From Brasenia schreberi (taxonomy: Eukaryota > Streptophyta > Magnoliopsida > Nymphaeales > Cabombaceae), in NCBI GenBank assembly GCA_036023115.1, contig JAYKKT010000074.1:13873501-13937500 (forward strand): a stretch of 64,000 bases of DNA. The letters run 5' to 3'. Made by a program: the position numbers and the translations under genes. Within the stretch, counting starts at the first letter, position 1. Every line of letters begins with the position of its first letter. Shown here piece after piece: positions 35,900-48,300 of the stretch. The notes under the pieces were generated by a model. The model saw nothing but the letters and a program-made list of their open reading frames with translations. It had not been told where the DNA came from and searched no databases.

Positions 35900-36555
35900 T
35901 TATTGAAAAGAAAAACAGAAAGAGAGGAAATTTTTTAGAAAGAAGAAAATGGTAATATAATAAACAAACAAATATATATAGGAGAACACGATAAATGCGT
36001 ATATGCTTAGGTATGCTTAAATATTTTTACCGTTTCATATAATAAAACAGAAATTATTACATAAAAAGCAAAAAATAGCATTATACTTTTTACACTTCAT
36101 GTACATGACATATTAAAATGGTTTTTAAATTTAAAAATTTACCATAAATAAGTATATGTATAATTATGCAAATATATATATATTTCTAGTCATTATTGAG
36201 GATGAGTGTAATTTCAAAAGTTGTAAGATATTTTGAGTTTATGAAGGATACACAAACATATATATATAATGTGTGCTGAATACTAAATTTTGCTACATAC
36301 AGAAAAAGGGGGGGAAAATTCCTTGCACGATTTAAAATATCAATAGTGACCTCCATGGGCTTGAGATTTTCTTAAACTATCCAAAGCACCGAGACATCCA
36401 ACCAACCAACTGCTCGCATTTCACGTTTAAAACTGACAAGAAAACGGGAAATGGGCAACATCGATGAAACGTTTCTTCAATATTTTTTCATTTCCAACGA
36501 AATGTTTCAACCTTTATAATGGGGAAAAAATTAGCCCATCAATAAGCACCAAGAG
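35900..36555. other. AT-rich intergenic sequence
   Basis: Upstream flank of the SLH gene, with short TA and ATATAT runs and no recognisable element. Confidence 0.45.
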
Positions 36556-36658
36556 CAGTGATGGATCTACATTCAGCCCAGGTGGGGCGTTTGCCACATC
36601 CGAAACCATTCAATTGACTATTTGCTGCACCCCAAAAGGCTTTCTAGATCCGCCATTG
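36556..36658. mobile_element. Small MITE-like element
   Basis: About 103 bp with imperfect inverted ends: cagtgatggatctac on the left and the complement of caatggcggatctag on the right, a variant of the common plant CAGTGGCGGATC terminus. No clear target duplication is visible. The interior gives a chance open frame on the plus strand. Confidence 0.45.
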
Positions 36659-37261
36659 ACGGGGAACACTCTATTCCAACTAGACGAGCTGCCAACTCCG
36701 CTACGTCTACCGCCACTGCAGTTATCAATAGCCCTTAACAGCACTTTGAGCCTCCGGTGAAGGAGATTGCATGTTTAGGTTCGGCTTCACATTCATTCTT
36801 TTCATCTTTCCTCTCTTACCCAACCATTATTTTCCTTATTTTATATCACATTTCTATTCAGCAAAAATTATAAGAGATGTTACCTTGGGGAGACGATGTT
36901 TTCCTTGAACTTCATGCAAGACATCATGGCGTGGCATCCATGCTGCTGGTAGGGAACCCGCAAAAATTATCAATGAGCATTAAAAGAAGTGAACTCAAAT
37001 ATACATGAGTCAAATGGTTCGTTGATATCATTCACACATGCTTATTTTTGGGAAGCCTGATTTTTATTCTCAAGACTCCATTAAGAAAGAGACCTAGAGC
37101 CAAACCATCAATAATGGAAGAAGTAGCTCCGTGGGTATTAATTGAGGGAGAACACCTTATGCAATTGTCACAACTGATAACGGCAATTTTCGTAGTATTA
37201 AATGATATCAAACCCAAACCACAAAGTCAAAGGGACAAAACTAGAAGATATATGATATATA

Positions 37262-37284
37262 TGTATGTATTTGTGTGTGTATAT

Positions 37285-37325
<41 letters not shown>
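37262..37325. repeat. TA microsatellite
   Basis: (TA)n with TG and CATA interruptions. It makes the Tyr/Ile repeat in a chance open frame. Confidence 0.8.
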
Positions 37326-37328
<3 letters not shown>

Positions 37329-37437
37329 ACCGGATGTTTCCCACTTTTGATATGCCTATTGATTGTTTTTCAGTAGCATTAGTGTAATTAAAAGATTTTA
37401 TAGTTTTTCAAAAAAGAATAGCATTGGTGGTATGCAA

Positions 37438-37646
37438 ACTCCACCCATGTAAAGGATCATCCTTGCATGACCAGTCTCAAGCCCCAATAAAAGAGGAGGG
37501 TTGCGTTAGGCTTCCGACAATGAGCGTAAAACTTTATCGGACTCATTTACCATGGATTCTATAAATTATGATAGGACTCTATGGAAACAAAGAATCCATG
37601 CAGCCGACCCCATATAGTATGGGAAAAGGCTTAGTTGTTGTTGTAT

Positions 37647-37653
<7 letters not shown>
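37438..37653 (+). mobile_element. Au-like SINE, copy 1
   Basis: Begins actccacccatgtaaaggat, has a pol III B-box-like stretch near 37470 (ccagtctcaagcccc, versus ccggtcccaagcccag in copy 2), a central agaggagggttgcgttaggc, and ends in the cassette gaatccatgcagccgacccc ... gggaaaaggcttagttgttg. A TTG tail runs into a (TA)n(TG)n microsatellite. It matches the SINE at 59051 along its whole length. The target duplication is not recognisable. Confidence 0.8.
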
Positions 37654-37689
<36 letters not shown>

Positions 37690-37715
37690 AGAGAGGGGGG
37701 GGGGGGGGGAGAGAA
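37647..37715. repeat. (TA)n(TG)n(G)n microsatellite
   Basis: A compound simple repeat directly after the SINE tail, ending in a run of 15 G (with an a/g-rich edge). It may have grown from the SINE tail. Confidence 0.8.
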
Positions 37716-38626
37716 TGTGAATATATACGGATTATTATCATAGAATCCATGTTGTTAATTAGCTTTGTAGTTGCATCTTAGTTGTTGATGAATTGCAACA
37801 ATATTTATCTCCCTGTACTTAAAGAGACAAACACTCTCTAAAGAGTAATAACATATTACAATACCTCAGTTGCAAATGATGAGAGGACTAAGTGCATATG
37901 CTACAAGAATTCACAAAACTTTATTGGCACAATTCATGTATGAATACCTTAATATTTAAAAAGCTCTTTCCAAATCTTAAATTTTAGACTAAATTAGAAG
38001 ATAAGAGCATCAAGGTTGTAGAGATCAGACTCCACTAGTGAAAAGAACAGACCGCGAAGGATCTGAATTTTCCCACTGAAAAGAATACTCTTAAACTTGA
38101 ATTCCTTACTACAAAACTGTGGTTTGCAAACATGTTCAACAAAGAAGTTAATGACTTCCAAGCTCTGGAGTCATGACTTGAATGGTTCGAGCATATCGTG
38201 GGAGGTGCAAGAAGACTCGAGTGAGTTTGACAACTTTTTGCAATTTCTGGACCATTAACCAGACAAAGGGATAGTAACACCAATCTCAACTGATTGGATT
38301 TGTATCCGATCCACTATCTCTGCACTGTAGCAAACAAATTGAGTGCAAACGAAAGCCTTTTCTAACAAGAAGCCTCTTGTTGGTATTTCTGATGAAATAT
38401 ATGCAGGAAAATGAAATTCTCTCTAATGCCTACCATCTGGTCTCAACCTAAAAGTCTTCAAAAAGGGGGATCGTGGGTCACACGAGGAGATGTCATCGCC
38501 GTGTAGCACAAGTTCCATGAGAGAACGTCGTCATTGCTGCCGCCACACCTTTTGTTGCCCACCAACCAAGTTGTGGGTCACACATAATTTCACACTCATA
38601 AAGCATGAGCCTCACTCACTCGTTAT

Positions 38627-38679
<53 letters not shown>

Positions 38680-39299
38680 ATGGGTGTTCATGTGGTGGAA
38701 TTTGACGGGGATCCATCCCGTTTCAAAACTCCGTCCCAATGTCTCCCATGGTCCTCACAGGGACACTTCCGCAGAAAGTGAAATGCTCAAACACATTTGG
38801 ACCTCAATTTTCATTTAAAATGAAAATATAATTTATGTAAATATATTTAAATTAAAGCATATTATTACGAATAAACGTGTAGAATAATGACGATGAGTTC
38901 ATGAATTAAGAAAAGCAACTTTTATTTATTTATCATCACATAATTTATCTTTTTCTCAAATGAGACAAACTTTCTAAAATGAATGAAAAAGGTGTTCGAA
39001 GCTAAGTTCAAGGGACGAGAACCTACTATTACCATCTCCACCGTGATCCCTATTTGAGATTTCCTTACTCTCCCCGTTCTTGTCTCCGCCTTCTGTTAAT
39101 TAGGAATATTTATGCTGAATTTGGTTGATTAGTTGCCTTTCATAATTGTAATTGGATCTCTACATCTCTGAACTGACATAGAAGGCTGAGTAAAGAGGCT
39201 TACTTAATTACCCATTATCTGAAAATTATTGAAAGTTCAGATATTGGCAATAGGGTTTTTAAACCATTGTTGTACAATAGGCTGACATTTCAGCAGCAC
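37716..39299. other. Intergenic sequence between the two host genes
   Basis: No gene or transposon ends recognised. It holds a (GA)n run at 38630-38678 and several chance frames. With the CPSF100 terminator region it separates two genes in the same orientation. Confidence 0.5.
38630..38678. repeat. GA microsatellite
   Basis: About 24 GA units (gagaga) without interruption. Confidence 0.85.
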
Positions 39300-39304
39300 A
39301 TTGA

Positions 39305-39385
39305 GCAACAGCTCACCTGGCCAGGGCACTCCATTCACAAGTTGAAGGTCGTGAATTCAATACTCTAGGCATGCATCTGGCTTAG
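39305..39385 (+). repeat. tRNA-derived SINE-like repeat
   Basis: gctcacctggccagggcact, then a B-box-like gaattcaatactc at 39353-39365 and ctaggcatgcatctgg. It resembles the copy at 13445 and the reverse copy at 42540. It lies just past the CPSF100 stop on the other strand. Confidence 0.4.
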
Positions 39386-39619
39386 GCCTCCCTATTGTAC
39401 AGAAAAGAAATGATTGACGAGCTAGCTTCGTTGAAGTGAACCGCAGCGTTAAGTAGATCAACAAGTTAATAGCAGCACTGAAACTGCACATCTTGATCTC
39501 AATAGCTCCAACACCGATAATGATATTCAGTAATGGAGAGTACAAAAGGCAGAGCCAGTGATACAGACATTTCACATTTGCAAACAAGCTCTGGTGGAAA
39601 TTTCGACTTGCGCACATAA

Positions 39620-42600
39620 TTAGAGCAAATAAAATTGAGAATACAGGTACTCTCGGATCTTGTAGAAGTCTTCACACAGTGGACCCTCGATAACCACATG
39701 TTGAGTGCCACTCTGCGATGGGAGAAAAATGTTACAACAGTTATTTGCGTAGAACTTCACTCCATTTGCAACAATAGAAAAGACAATGATAAAGATCAGC
39801 CTCTCTCTCTCTCTCTCACACACACACGCACATTCAAATTGTTCGTTCTGGATACAAATCAACGATGATCTTCACTTATATTTCATTTTTGTTGGTTGCG
39901 TTAGCATTAAAACATTGACCAGAGGAAACATTCCAAAGAGAACATTTGAATGATAGTTCTACCAGAACTTGTTTCAAGAGAAGGAAAAACATGAACTGTT
40001 ACTGTGGAGAAGAGTTCAGAACTAAGTGAATTTGGAATCACAGTTCAAGACATGAGGGCAACTGAACCCAGATCGGTGCGTTTCGATCTTAAAAAGGAGT
40101 CCTTTGTTAATTGTCGAACCAGGCCCTCAAACATGTAAATCGGTACTTTTCCTAATACAAAATAATATGTTCAAAGTAGGACGAATTTCTGCTCACAAAA
40201 TTTCCATTCCTATATTTACCATAAAATGATTAGACGAGTGCACTTACTGTAGGAGAAGGCATGCCTTTGATTTTGGTACAGTTCACATGGTGCAAAACCT
40301 TCTCTGATAGGAGGGAAATTGGTAACTTCTCACAGCCAAACTTGAAAAGAAGGTTTTAGTCCTTATGGAACGAAGCTTGCTCAATCTTAGCACATCTGTG
40401 ACCTTAGTGCAAAGTAGTGGAAGAGGGGAGGAGATCCACAAGACAGGATAAGGAGTCATATGAGGACATAAGTATCATATGGAGTTCTGGACAGTAACAG
40501 CTCAAAGGGACAGCATGCTTGTTATCTGGGAGTTCCTCCAGTTCTCAAAGAAGAAATATACTGTACTAAGATCAGAAGCAATGATGAAGATCACAAACTA
40601 ACAAAGAGGCTAATAAAAGGACAATAAGGAGATGAGGGATTTACCAAATTAAAAGGTTGGGTTCATCAAGGACAGGCCACAGGATGGCCATTTACGTTGC
40701 AAATAGTCAGGACTTCAACTTAATCACAGTTACGATCAATCTTAGGAGGTCTTTGATCCTTTAAGTATGTGACTCTTATGTCACAAATTAGGCACGATGG
40801 AATCAACAGCCAACAGTGCCACGTGTGATGCCATTTTCTAATGTTTATGAAAATCAGATAGGCAAAGACTTGCTTCAAACAAAGAAAAAAAGACGAGCAA
40901 GACTGAAACCCCAGCAACTTAGACTGGCAGGGTAGCCACCTCAGATTCATTATGAACATGCAGGTCATTTTCAAACAGACAAGATGCCACGAATCAGAAC
41001 TTACTTTCTGATTTAAGTCTCTGACTTTGCGTACAGTTACATACTCACCACAACGTAATACACCACCAGAGAGCTCCACCTAAAAGACAGTGCATTCAGT
41101 AGACGGTGAACGATTAATACATAAAGAACAAGATGCTATGTGCAATCATCAGATGCTCAAGTAAGTATGCACAGAATGCTTCAGGAAGGTAGTAATACCA
41201 AGGGTCCTACTGCCCAAGTGCGCATTACAAAAGCACGATCACACAATAATGCATATCCACTCTACAGTTACCAGGACTGCCAACAACAGCGATATAGAAT
41301 GGAAAGATAGGACTTACAAAGAGAAGTTGGTCTTAAGAAGATAAGTGCATACTCATAGACAACATGCATATACACATACCATTCTATGCATATGAGTGTG
41401 GACGTGAGCATAGCAGTCTAGTGATTGACTTTTGCATGTGTATGCTTGATCATGCCCTTGTGAACTCACATGACTAGAAGGATGTGATATATGGAAAACC
41501 TACATTAACCATCTAGCTGATAAGATCTTGAAAAGACTATTGAAGCCACGTAAATGGCAGCTGGTGCGTTACTTGGTTAGATATCTACCAAACTGGTGTA
41601 CGGCAAGATCTAACTGATAAGTGATAAGATCTGGAAAAGACTATTGAAGCCACGTAAATGGCAGCTAGGTTAGATATCTACCAAACTGGTGTATGGCAAG
41701 GTGGCCAGACTGGAAAAAGAAGCAGAAGGCACTAAGATGAGATGCAAGATGTGAGGCTTTTGAATAATATGGAAAAGCAGTAAACAAGGAACCGTCTAAC
41801 AATATAGGAATCAATAACAATTGAGAACAAAGTGAGAAAGAGACCAGATTGAGAATGAAGTAAGAAAAGACTATCCGTGATAACTTTTACATTTTCCTCA
41901 ATGATTTCATGGGCAGGAAGTTGCAAGGAAAAAATTATTTTTGACTTTTAAATGACAAAAGGATATCTGAGACGATTTCCACATTTTCCTCAATGATTTC
42001 ATTGACAGGAAACTACAAAGGAAACATGAGAAGCGCATAAAAGGTATAAGAAAACCTTAAAAACCAAAAAGGGACAGGAAATGCGAGGGAAGCATCAGAA
42101 GCCCATGAATAAAGTGAGATTTGAATAAATGTTACCAGAACAAAGGGATTTTGCCTTCCAAAACAAGTCACATGGACAGCGAGCCTCCAACCTATAATAG
42201 GACCTTACAGGGACCTGAACCATGGTATGCAGTCAAATCCTACTACTCTGGTTAGATGAAATGACATTCCATCAGGGAAACACATGGTGCACTCCCGTTA
42301 TGAACCGTGTCACTTCATCTTAGCAAAGAGAAAACAAGAAGTAATAAAGGATGCTTTAAGGTTTAACTCAATGACTTTCAACTTGAAGCCGCATATACCA
42401 AGGTAAGGAGTAACTCAATATTTTATAGACCTTATGAATAATGGCAGTTTCTTGGCACTGAGAGCGGAAGATGAATATACTAGAGAATGTGCTTGGATTT
42501 TCCTTGTCCGCACACTCATGCTGGATGAGGCAGACCCTTACTGGATATGCACAGCCTGGGTGTCAAACTCAAGACCCTCAACTTGAAGATATTTTTCACT

Positions 42601-43269
42601 AGGTCTATACAGATAAATGCATGGAGCACAGTTTCATTGGTTGACAAGTTTAAAGAAAGGCGTACCTCTAATTTAAAAAGGTAAAAGTGGGAAATTATTT
42701 GAAATATGAAATTTCAGTATCAGAAATTGCCATGTTGACTTTGAGAACAGAGCAACATGTCTAAAGACAGTTTTGTTCACCGATAAGTACAAGGAGCTCA
42801 AATGAAACATTTTGCAATCGTAGTGATGAAATTGCAAAAGACCAATATTAACATGGCAGCATGAAAATTTCTGAATAACTAGATAATTGGCATTTGTATC
42901 CCATTAATGTAAAGAAACTCCTCAACAGTCAATGTTAAAGGTGTTGTTAAATGTCAACGAAGGTTCAAACAAAATTCAAGGAGAAAACACATATATGCAC
43001 ATCTTGTGTAACGAGATCTGTTTACATGATTAATAAATTTTATCTGAGATGAGGGAGAAGCAAGCGCACACACAAATGAAGAGGGGGTCCCGGGAGGGGC
43101 ATACCGAGACACCTTTACTGGCAACGAAGTGCTTAAAATCTGCCAACTTCAAATCACCAACCAGAACAGACTTGTGTGGAGGTGCTGCAGTTGATAACGG
43201 AACCAATGAAAGCACGCCATCCACCTTACTTACTTCCCCATCGATCCAAGCTATCTCATATTCACCCAA
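39620..43269 (-). CDS. CPSF100: CPSF100 (CPSF2), C-terminal three exons
   Basis: Three in-phase minus-strand exons: 43269-43105 (55 codons, LGEYEIAWIDGEVSKVDGVL to FKHFVASKGVS), 41079-41005 (25 codons, VELSGGVLRCGEYVTVRKVR to DLNQK) and 39712-39620 (30 codons plus TAA, SGTQHVVIEGPLCEDFYKIR to EYLYSQFYLL). Each has an AG acceptor, and the two internal donors are GT (GTATGC and GTAAGT). This is the conserved C-terminus of the 100-kDa subunit of the cleavage and polyadenylation specificity factor, the inactive metallo-beta-lactamase partner of CPSF73 in nuclear pre-mRNA 3' processing. Upstream exons, including the lactamase and beta-CASP domains, are not found between 43270 and 64000. That stretch is all repeats, so the preceding intron exceeds 20 kb or the gene copy is truncated. 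Confidence 0.85.
41518..41700. repeat. Tandem duplication in CPSF100 intron
   Basis: Two copies (41518-41607 and 41622-41700) share aaaagactattgaagccacg and gatatctaccaaactggtgt. The second copy lacks 11 bp. A smaller duplication (acattttcctcaatgatttc) follows at 41889-41930 and 41981-42022. Confidence 0.75.
42535..42605 (-). repeat. tRNA-derived SINE-like repeat, reverse copy
   Basis: On the minus strand, ggtcttgagtttgacaccca (about 42577-42558) then ggctgtgcatatccag. The same order is seen at 13445 and 39305 on the plus strand. Confidence 0.35.
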
Positions 43270-44595
43270 CTGGAGGAACACGTGAGAAAAAACTTTCAGC
43301 GTTAGAAGCACATAAATATTCTTCAAACAGTGGGGAGAAGACAAAAACTAATTCAAAATTGAGAATGCCCAGTCCTTTTAACATCAATATTCAGTAATGC
43401 AATTTAGCCACTAACAAGCACTTACTGTGAAGACGGTATCTACTCACATGTAAAATTAAATAATGAGTACTGACAACCTGCAAATCAGAGAAGACAACCC
43501 TAGAACGTAAACTAGCTAATACCCTTCCCTCTTTTCAGTAACTTGTTTCTTGCTTCTCAAAATGACACGGCATAGAGGCAATGGAGTTGGTGTAGAAAGA
43601 GTTTGTCCCAAAGCAGGTTACGGGATCTTGTCATTGCGGATTTTACTTTCACTCTCTAAACATTTATTTATACATGTTTGTGTGTGTGTGTGTTTGATAG
43701 TGGACATTAGTGCCCCTTATGCAGCCTTACTCATGTGCAAATAAAAGCTGAATAAGTTCTGTGAATGAGGACATAGCAGTAAACCAAAATTTAAAAATAA
43801 AAATGTACTTATCTTCAATATTTTTCATTAATATGAATCCGTTTAAGCAATAAATACTGAATAATAAACATATCAATAAATCACCACTAATTTAGAATAT
43901 GATAAATATCTTATGAAACTTAAATGTACATTTTTCTTCAATATGCTACAGTTGCACTAACAAATTTGAATTGAGAATTGCGAGTTTAAAACTTATTAGC
44001 AGCATATTTACAAACCACATATGCACAAGCTTATCAAAATTTCAACAGAACAAGAGAGAGTGAAAGAGAGAAAGAGACGGCGTATGCACTTGCGAGAGAT
44101 AGAGAGGGAAAGAGAGAGGAAGAGAGGCTCACCAGAAAGAGATGCATAGAGAGAGAGAAAGGGGATGAAAAAGGCGCAAGAGGAAAGTAATAACCCCTAG
44201 ACCAGCCTATAGTCTCTTTAAGGGAAGAGTGGCAGATTAGGAGTTTGGGGTCTGCTATGTGCACTTAGAGACAGCACAAACACGTGCAGTTGAGAATATA
44301 GCTCTCCCTCTCTTTCTTCCTCTTCATATACCAACCTTGTTTACATTTCCAATAGCATAAACCATTATGGTGCTCTTTGGTCCCTACGATTGCACATCAC
44401 TATTTCACATCCATAGTGTACGAAGAGAAACCCGTAAAACAACATATAGCAACCTGCAAGTTTTGCCCTATTGCACTGTTATTTATGATACAGACCAATA
44501 CATATTGTTTCGCCATGGATTCCAAAACGGTACATGGCCTGCATCGTGCTAGGTCACTGTATTGGCCTGTATCGTGCGATGCAAGTGATATCTAT
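43270..44595. other. Last host-like sequence before the right-hand repeats
   Basis: Upstream (minus strand) flank of the first visible CPSF100 exon. It holds a TG run at 43678-43693 and GA-rich sequence at 44045-44165. I searched it for the expected preceding CPSF100 exon and did not find one. Confidence 0.5.
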
Positions 44596-44596
44596 C

Positions 44597-44760
44597 TTAT
44601 CAATAGTGGTTAGCGGCCAGTTGGTAGAGGTGTGCATCAGTCGGTTCGGTTCAATAACCGAACTGAACTGAAATAACTGAAACCAAAAACCAAACAGTCT
44701 TTGAATTTCAAAACTGAACCTGAACCGAATTATTTTGGTTCGGTTATTCAATTTACTCTC
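44597..44760. mobile_element. hAT terminal fragments
   Basis: tcttatcaatagtggttagc at about 44595-44616 resembles the hAT1 terminal repeat. It is followed at 44625 by tagaggtgtgcatcagtcgg and cggttcggttc / aaccgaactgaactg, the style of end seen in another group of plant hAT elements. No matching right end is found. Probably fragments. Confidence 0.35.
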
Positions 44761-44762
44761 TA

Positions 44763-44764
<2 letters not shown>

Positions 44765-44801
<37 letters not shown>

Positions 44802-44959
44802 ATATATATATATATGTATGTATGTATATATATGTATGTATGTATGTATGTATATGTATGTATGTATGTATATATATGTGTATATATATATGTATATGTA
44901 TATATGTATGTATATATGCGTGTGTATATATATGTGTATGTATACATAATATGAGTGTC

Positions 44960-45020
<61 letters not shown>

Positions 45021-45032
45021 ATGTATATATAT
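44765..45032. repeat. TA/TATG/TG compound microsatellite
   Basis: About 270 bp of tatatg, tatgtatg and tatata units. It produces long Tyr/Ile frames on both strands that are not genes. Copia D begins at its right edge. Confidence 0.9.
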
Positions 45033-45367
45033 TATAAATATTTGATGATATATGAATGTTGAAACGGCCAAATCACAAACCGCCAACATGTCGATCGAAT
45101 CGTCAAGATACCAACACATTCAAATATGGATATTCCAAGTCAAGAATACACAACTTGAGTTAAAGACAAATCCACAAGTCAAAAGGTTGTACAAGACAAC
45201 TTGATTTATTGATGGAGTGATGCTCTATTTATAGGGTAATATGTACAACAAGTGAGAGAGAAGAGTGCAGCTGTTGGGGATAAGGTCTCACCATCCCCAA
45301 CAGCTAACTGGATGGTTGATGGCCCTAGCTATCCAGTACTTAAACATGACCCTATTACATGCTAACA
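45033..45367 (-). repeat. 3' LTR of copia D
   Basis: A 335-bp repeat. It shares atgaatgttgaa, caagtcaagaatacacaact and gacaacttgatttattgatg with 49691-50119, but lacks about 90 bp near the U3 end. Confidence 0.8.
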
Positions 45368-45380
45368 CTCTCTCTCAAAC

Positions 45381-48300
45381 TTATGGTATGTATATCGAAA
45401 GTTTGTCTAACAAAAAGTTAAATCTAGGAGCCGATAATGACTGGGTGAAAAAGTCTATCATTTGCATTTCAAATGATACATAACATAAAGTGAGCTTTTT
45501 CTTCAAGCATTCCTCTCGAACAAAGTGACAGTCCATCTCAATATGCTTCGTTCTTTCATGAAAAGTATTGTTAGATGCGATATACAAGGCACCCTTGTCT
45601 CAAAAGAGAGTGGATGGTTGTTCAAGGATGACCCCCATGTCTCTCAACACCTCTGTAATCCATGAGATCTTAGTAGCATGGTTGTCATGGCTCAATATTA
45701 CACTTTTGTGGATGAAAGCGATACCTTATCTTGCTTTTTGATCTCCAGGAAATTAAGGATTCACCTAAAAATATACAAAAAAAAACTCTAGTGGAATGTC
45801 GATTATTGACGTCTCCACCCCAATCTGCATCAGTATATGCAGTCAAATCAAGTGAAGAGGAAGAAGTCACAAGTACTCCCTTATCCACAGAGTGCTTGAT
45901 GTATTTGATGATTCTAATAACCGCACCCATGTGACTACTAGTAAGAGCTTGTTGAAATTGGCTTGCAGTGTATACGACGTGTGATATGTCTGGACGAGTG
46001 ATAGTGAGATAAGTCAATGCTCCTATAAGTTTTGTATGGGGTATGATCATCTAGTTTCTCTCTATCTGTTACTCTAAATTTTGTTCCAAGAACCTCTGAT
46101 ATATCCACCTTCTTCTCGTCGGTTAGACCCGACCTATCAACAATTTCACTCGCAAGCACCCATGTAAGTACTAGTAGGAGCTTGTTGAAATTGGCTTGCA
46201 GTGTATATGACGTGAGATATGTCTGGACGAGTGACAGTGAGATAGGTCAATGCTCCTATAAGTTGTCTATATGGGATAGGATCATCTATTTTCTCTTCAT
46301 TTGTTGCTCTCAATTTTGTTCCAAGAACCTCTAGTATATGAACCTCCTTCTCGTCGGTTAGACCTGATCTATCAACAATTTCACTCGCAAATTTTATTTG
46401 AGACATAAAGTATCCTCTATCATTATGTAAAATTTTAATTCCCAAAAAATAACTAAGCAAACCAAGGTCTTTCATTTCAAATTCTTTGTGAAGATCACTT
46501 TTAACTTAAGATGACAACTTTATCAATTCCAATGATGACATATCATCCACATAAAAGAGTAGAATTACTATACCTGCATCTGATTTCCTCACAAATAATG
46601 CAATGTCAGTATAACAAGAGACAAAATTATGCATATGCATAAAGACTTCAAAATAATCAAATCAAGCCTTGAAAGCTTGTTTAAGACCATACAAGGCTTT
46701 CTGAAGTTTAAGAACATGATCTTGGGAAACATCAAATTTCGAGAGGAGGAGTCATATAAACATCTTCATGCAATTTTTCATTCAAAAAAGTATTTTTATC
46801 ATCAAGTTGAAAAATATTTTAGTTTTTGATAGCACTAAGAGTTATTAGAATCCTTACAGTGGTCATTCTAGTAAAACAAACGTTTCATCATAATCAATTT
46901 CATGTTCTTCAACATAACCCCTTGGCTACCAATATAGCTTTATATCTTTCTATATTACCATTACTATGAGTTTTAATTTTCTAAACCCATCTACATCTAA
47001 TAATTTTCTTTTCCTTGGGTTTGAGAACAATAGACCAAGTTTGAGCTTTATCCAATGCAGTCAACTCTCCTTGTATGGTATCCTCTCATTCCGGAATGCC
47101 CTTGGCTTTATGGTAGAACCTAGGCTCTTTTACTTGTAAAAGGATGACAATTAAGTTTTTTCATTGAGGTCTAAAAGATTAATAAGATACAAAGCGTTGA
47201 GGAGGTTTTGAAATTCTAAGTTCTAATCGTGGTGTTTTATTCGCTAGGTCTTCTAGTGTAGTGCAGTGCAGCGAAAAATAGTCAAGAATATGTTGTCTTT
47301 AACATCATTCTCATCATGTTGGATAACATCAAGATTGTCTTCAGGATCACTATCATCAGTTTCACTATCTTCTAAATTGAAAAAATCATGTGAAGAAGAT
47401 TCTTTATTATTTTCAATAGAACTAGATATATAATAATAATTATCTTAAAGAAATTTCACATCCTTAGAAACATATAGTTTATCATTAATAGGTCAAAACA
47501 TCTATATCCCTTTTTGTCGATTCCATATCCAAGAAAAACACATTCAATAGCTCTAGGAGACAACTTATCATTTTTATCAGTATAAACAAAATATTTGCAA
47601 CTAAAAACCCTTAGTCTTTCATAATAAGGAGAGAGATTATACAATTTTTCAAAAGAGAAATATTTTCAAGACGTGTTTAAGACATTCTACTAATGAGATA
47701 TAAGACGATAAGAGTAATTTTCACCCATAAGAACTTAAGAATATTACTAGCAATTAAAAGTGTTAAGTTTCAATAATGTGCTTATGTTTTCTTTCCGCTA
47801 ACTCATTTTGTTGTTGGGTTTTGGTGCAAGATTTTTGATGTACAATCCCATTTGTTTCATTTTTTTTTTAAAAATCCTTTGATAAGTATTTTCATCCCGA
47901 GTCGGATTTAAAAATCTTAATAGTAGAGCCGAATTAATTCTTTAACATACTATGAAAGATCAAATATTTTTCAAATACTTTTGATTTATGTTTTAGATAT
48001 ATCTAAGTAAAGTCATTTATAAAGGTTACATAATATTGTACTCCTTTGGAAACAACAGGGGCCGATCACCAAACATCAGAATGTATTAATTCAAAAGATT
48101 TACTTATTACAAAATTATTTCACCAAAAGATAGATGATGCATTTTTTTAAGGATACATTCTTTACAATCAAAATTACGAATCTCATTTTTCTTCAACAAA
48201 AGAAAATTATATAGTCTATACATATTTAAATGTCCAAGTCATTTATGCCAAAGAATAATATTATGAACTACATTAAAGATTCAAAATTTGGCATAACTAA

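Noticed and set aside
43550..43744. Plus-strand frame ending in Val-Cys repeats
   Set aside because: Ends in a TG microsatellite. No homology recognised and no splice or start support.
44735..45119. Long Tyr/Ile-repeat proteins on both strands
   Set aside because: Pure translation of a TA/TATG/TG microsatellite.
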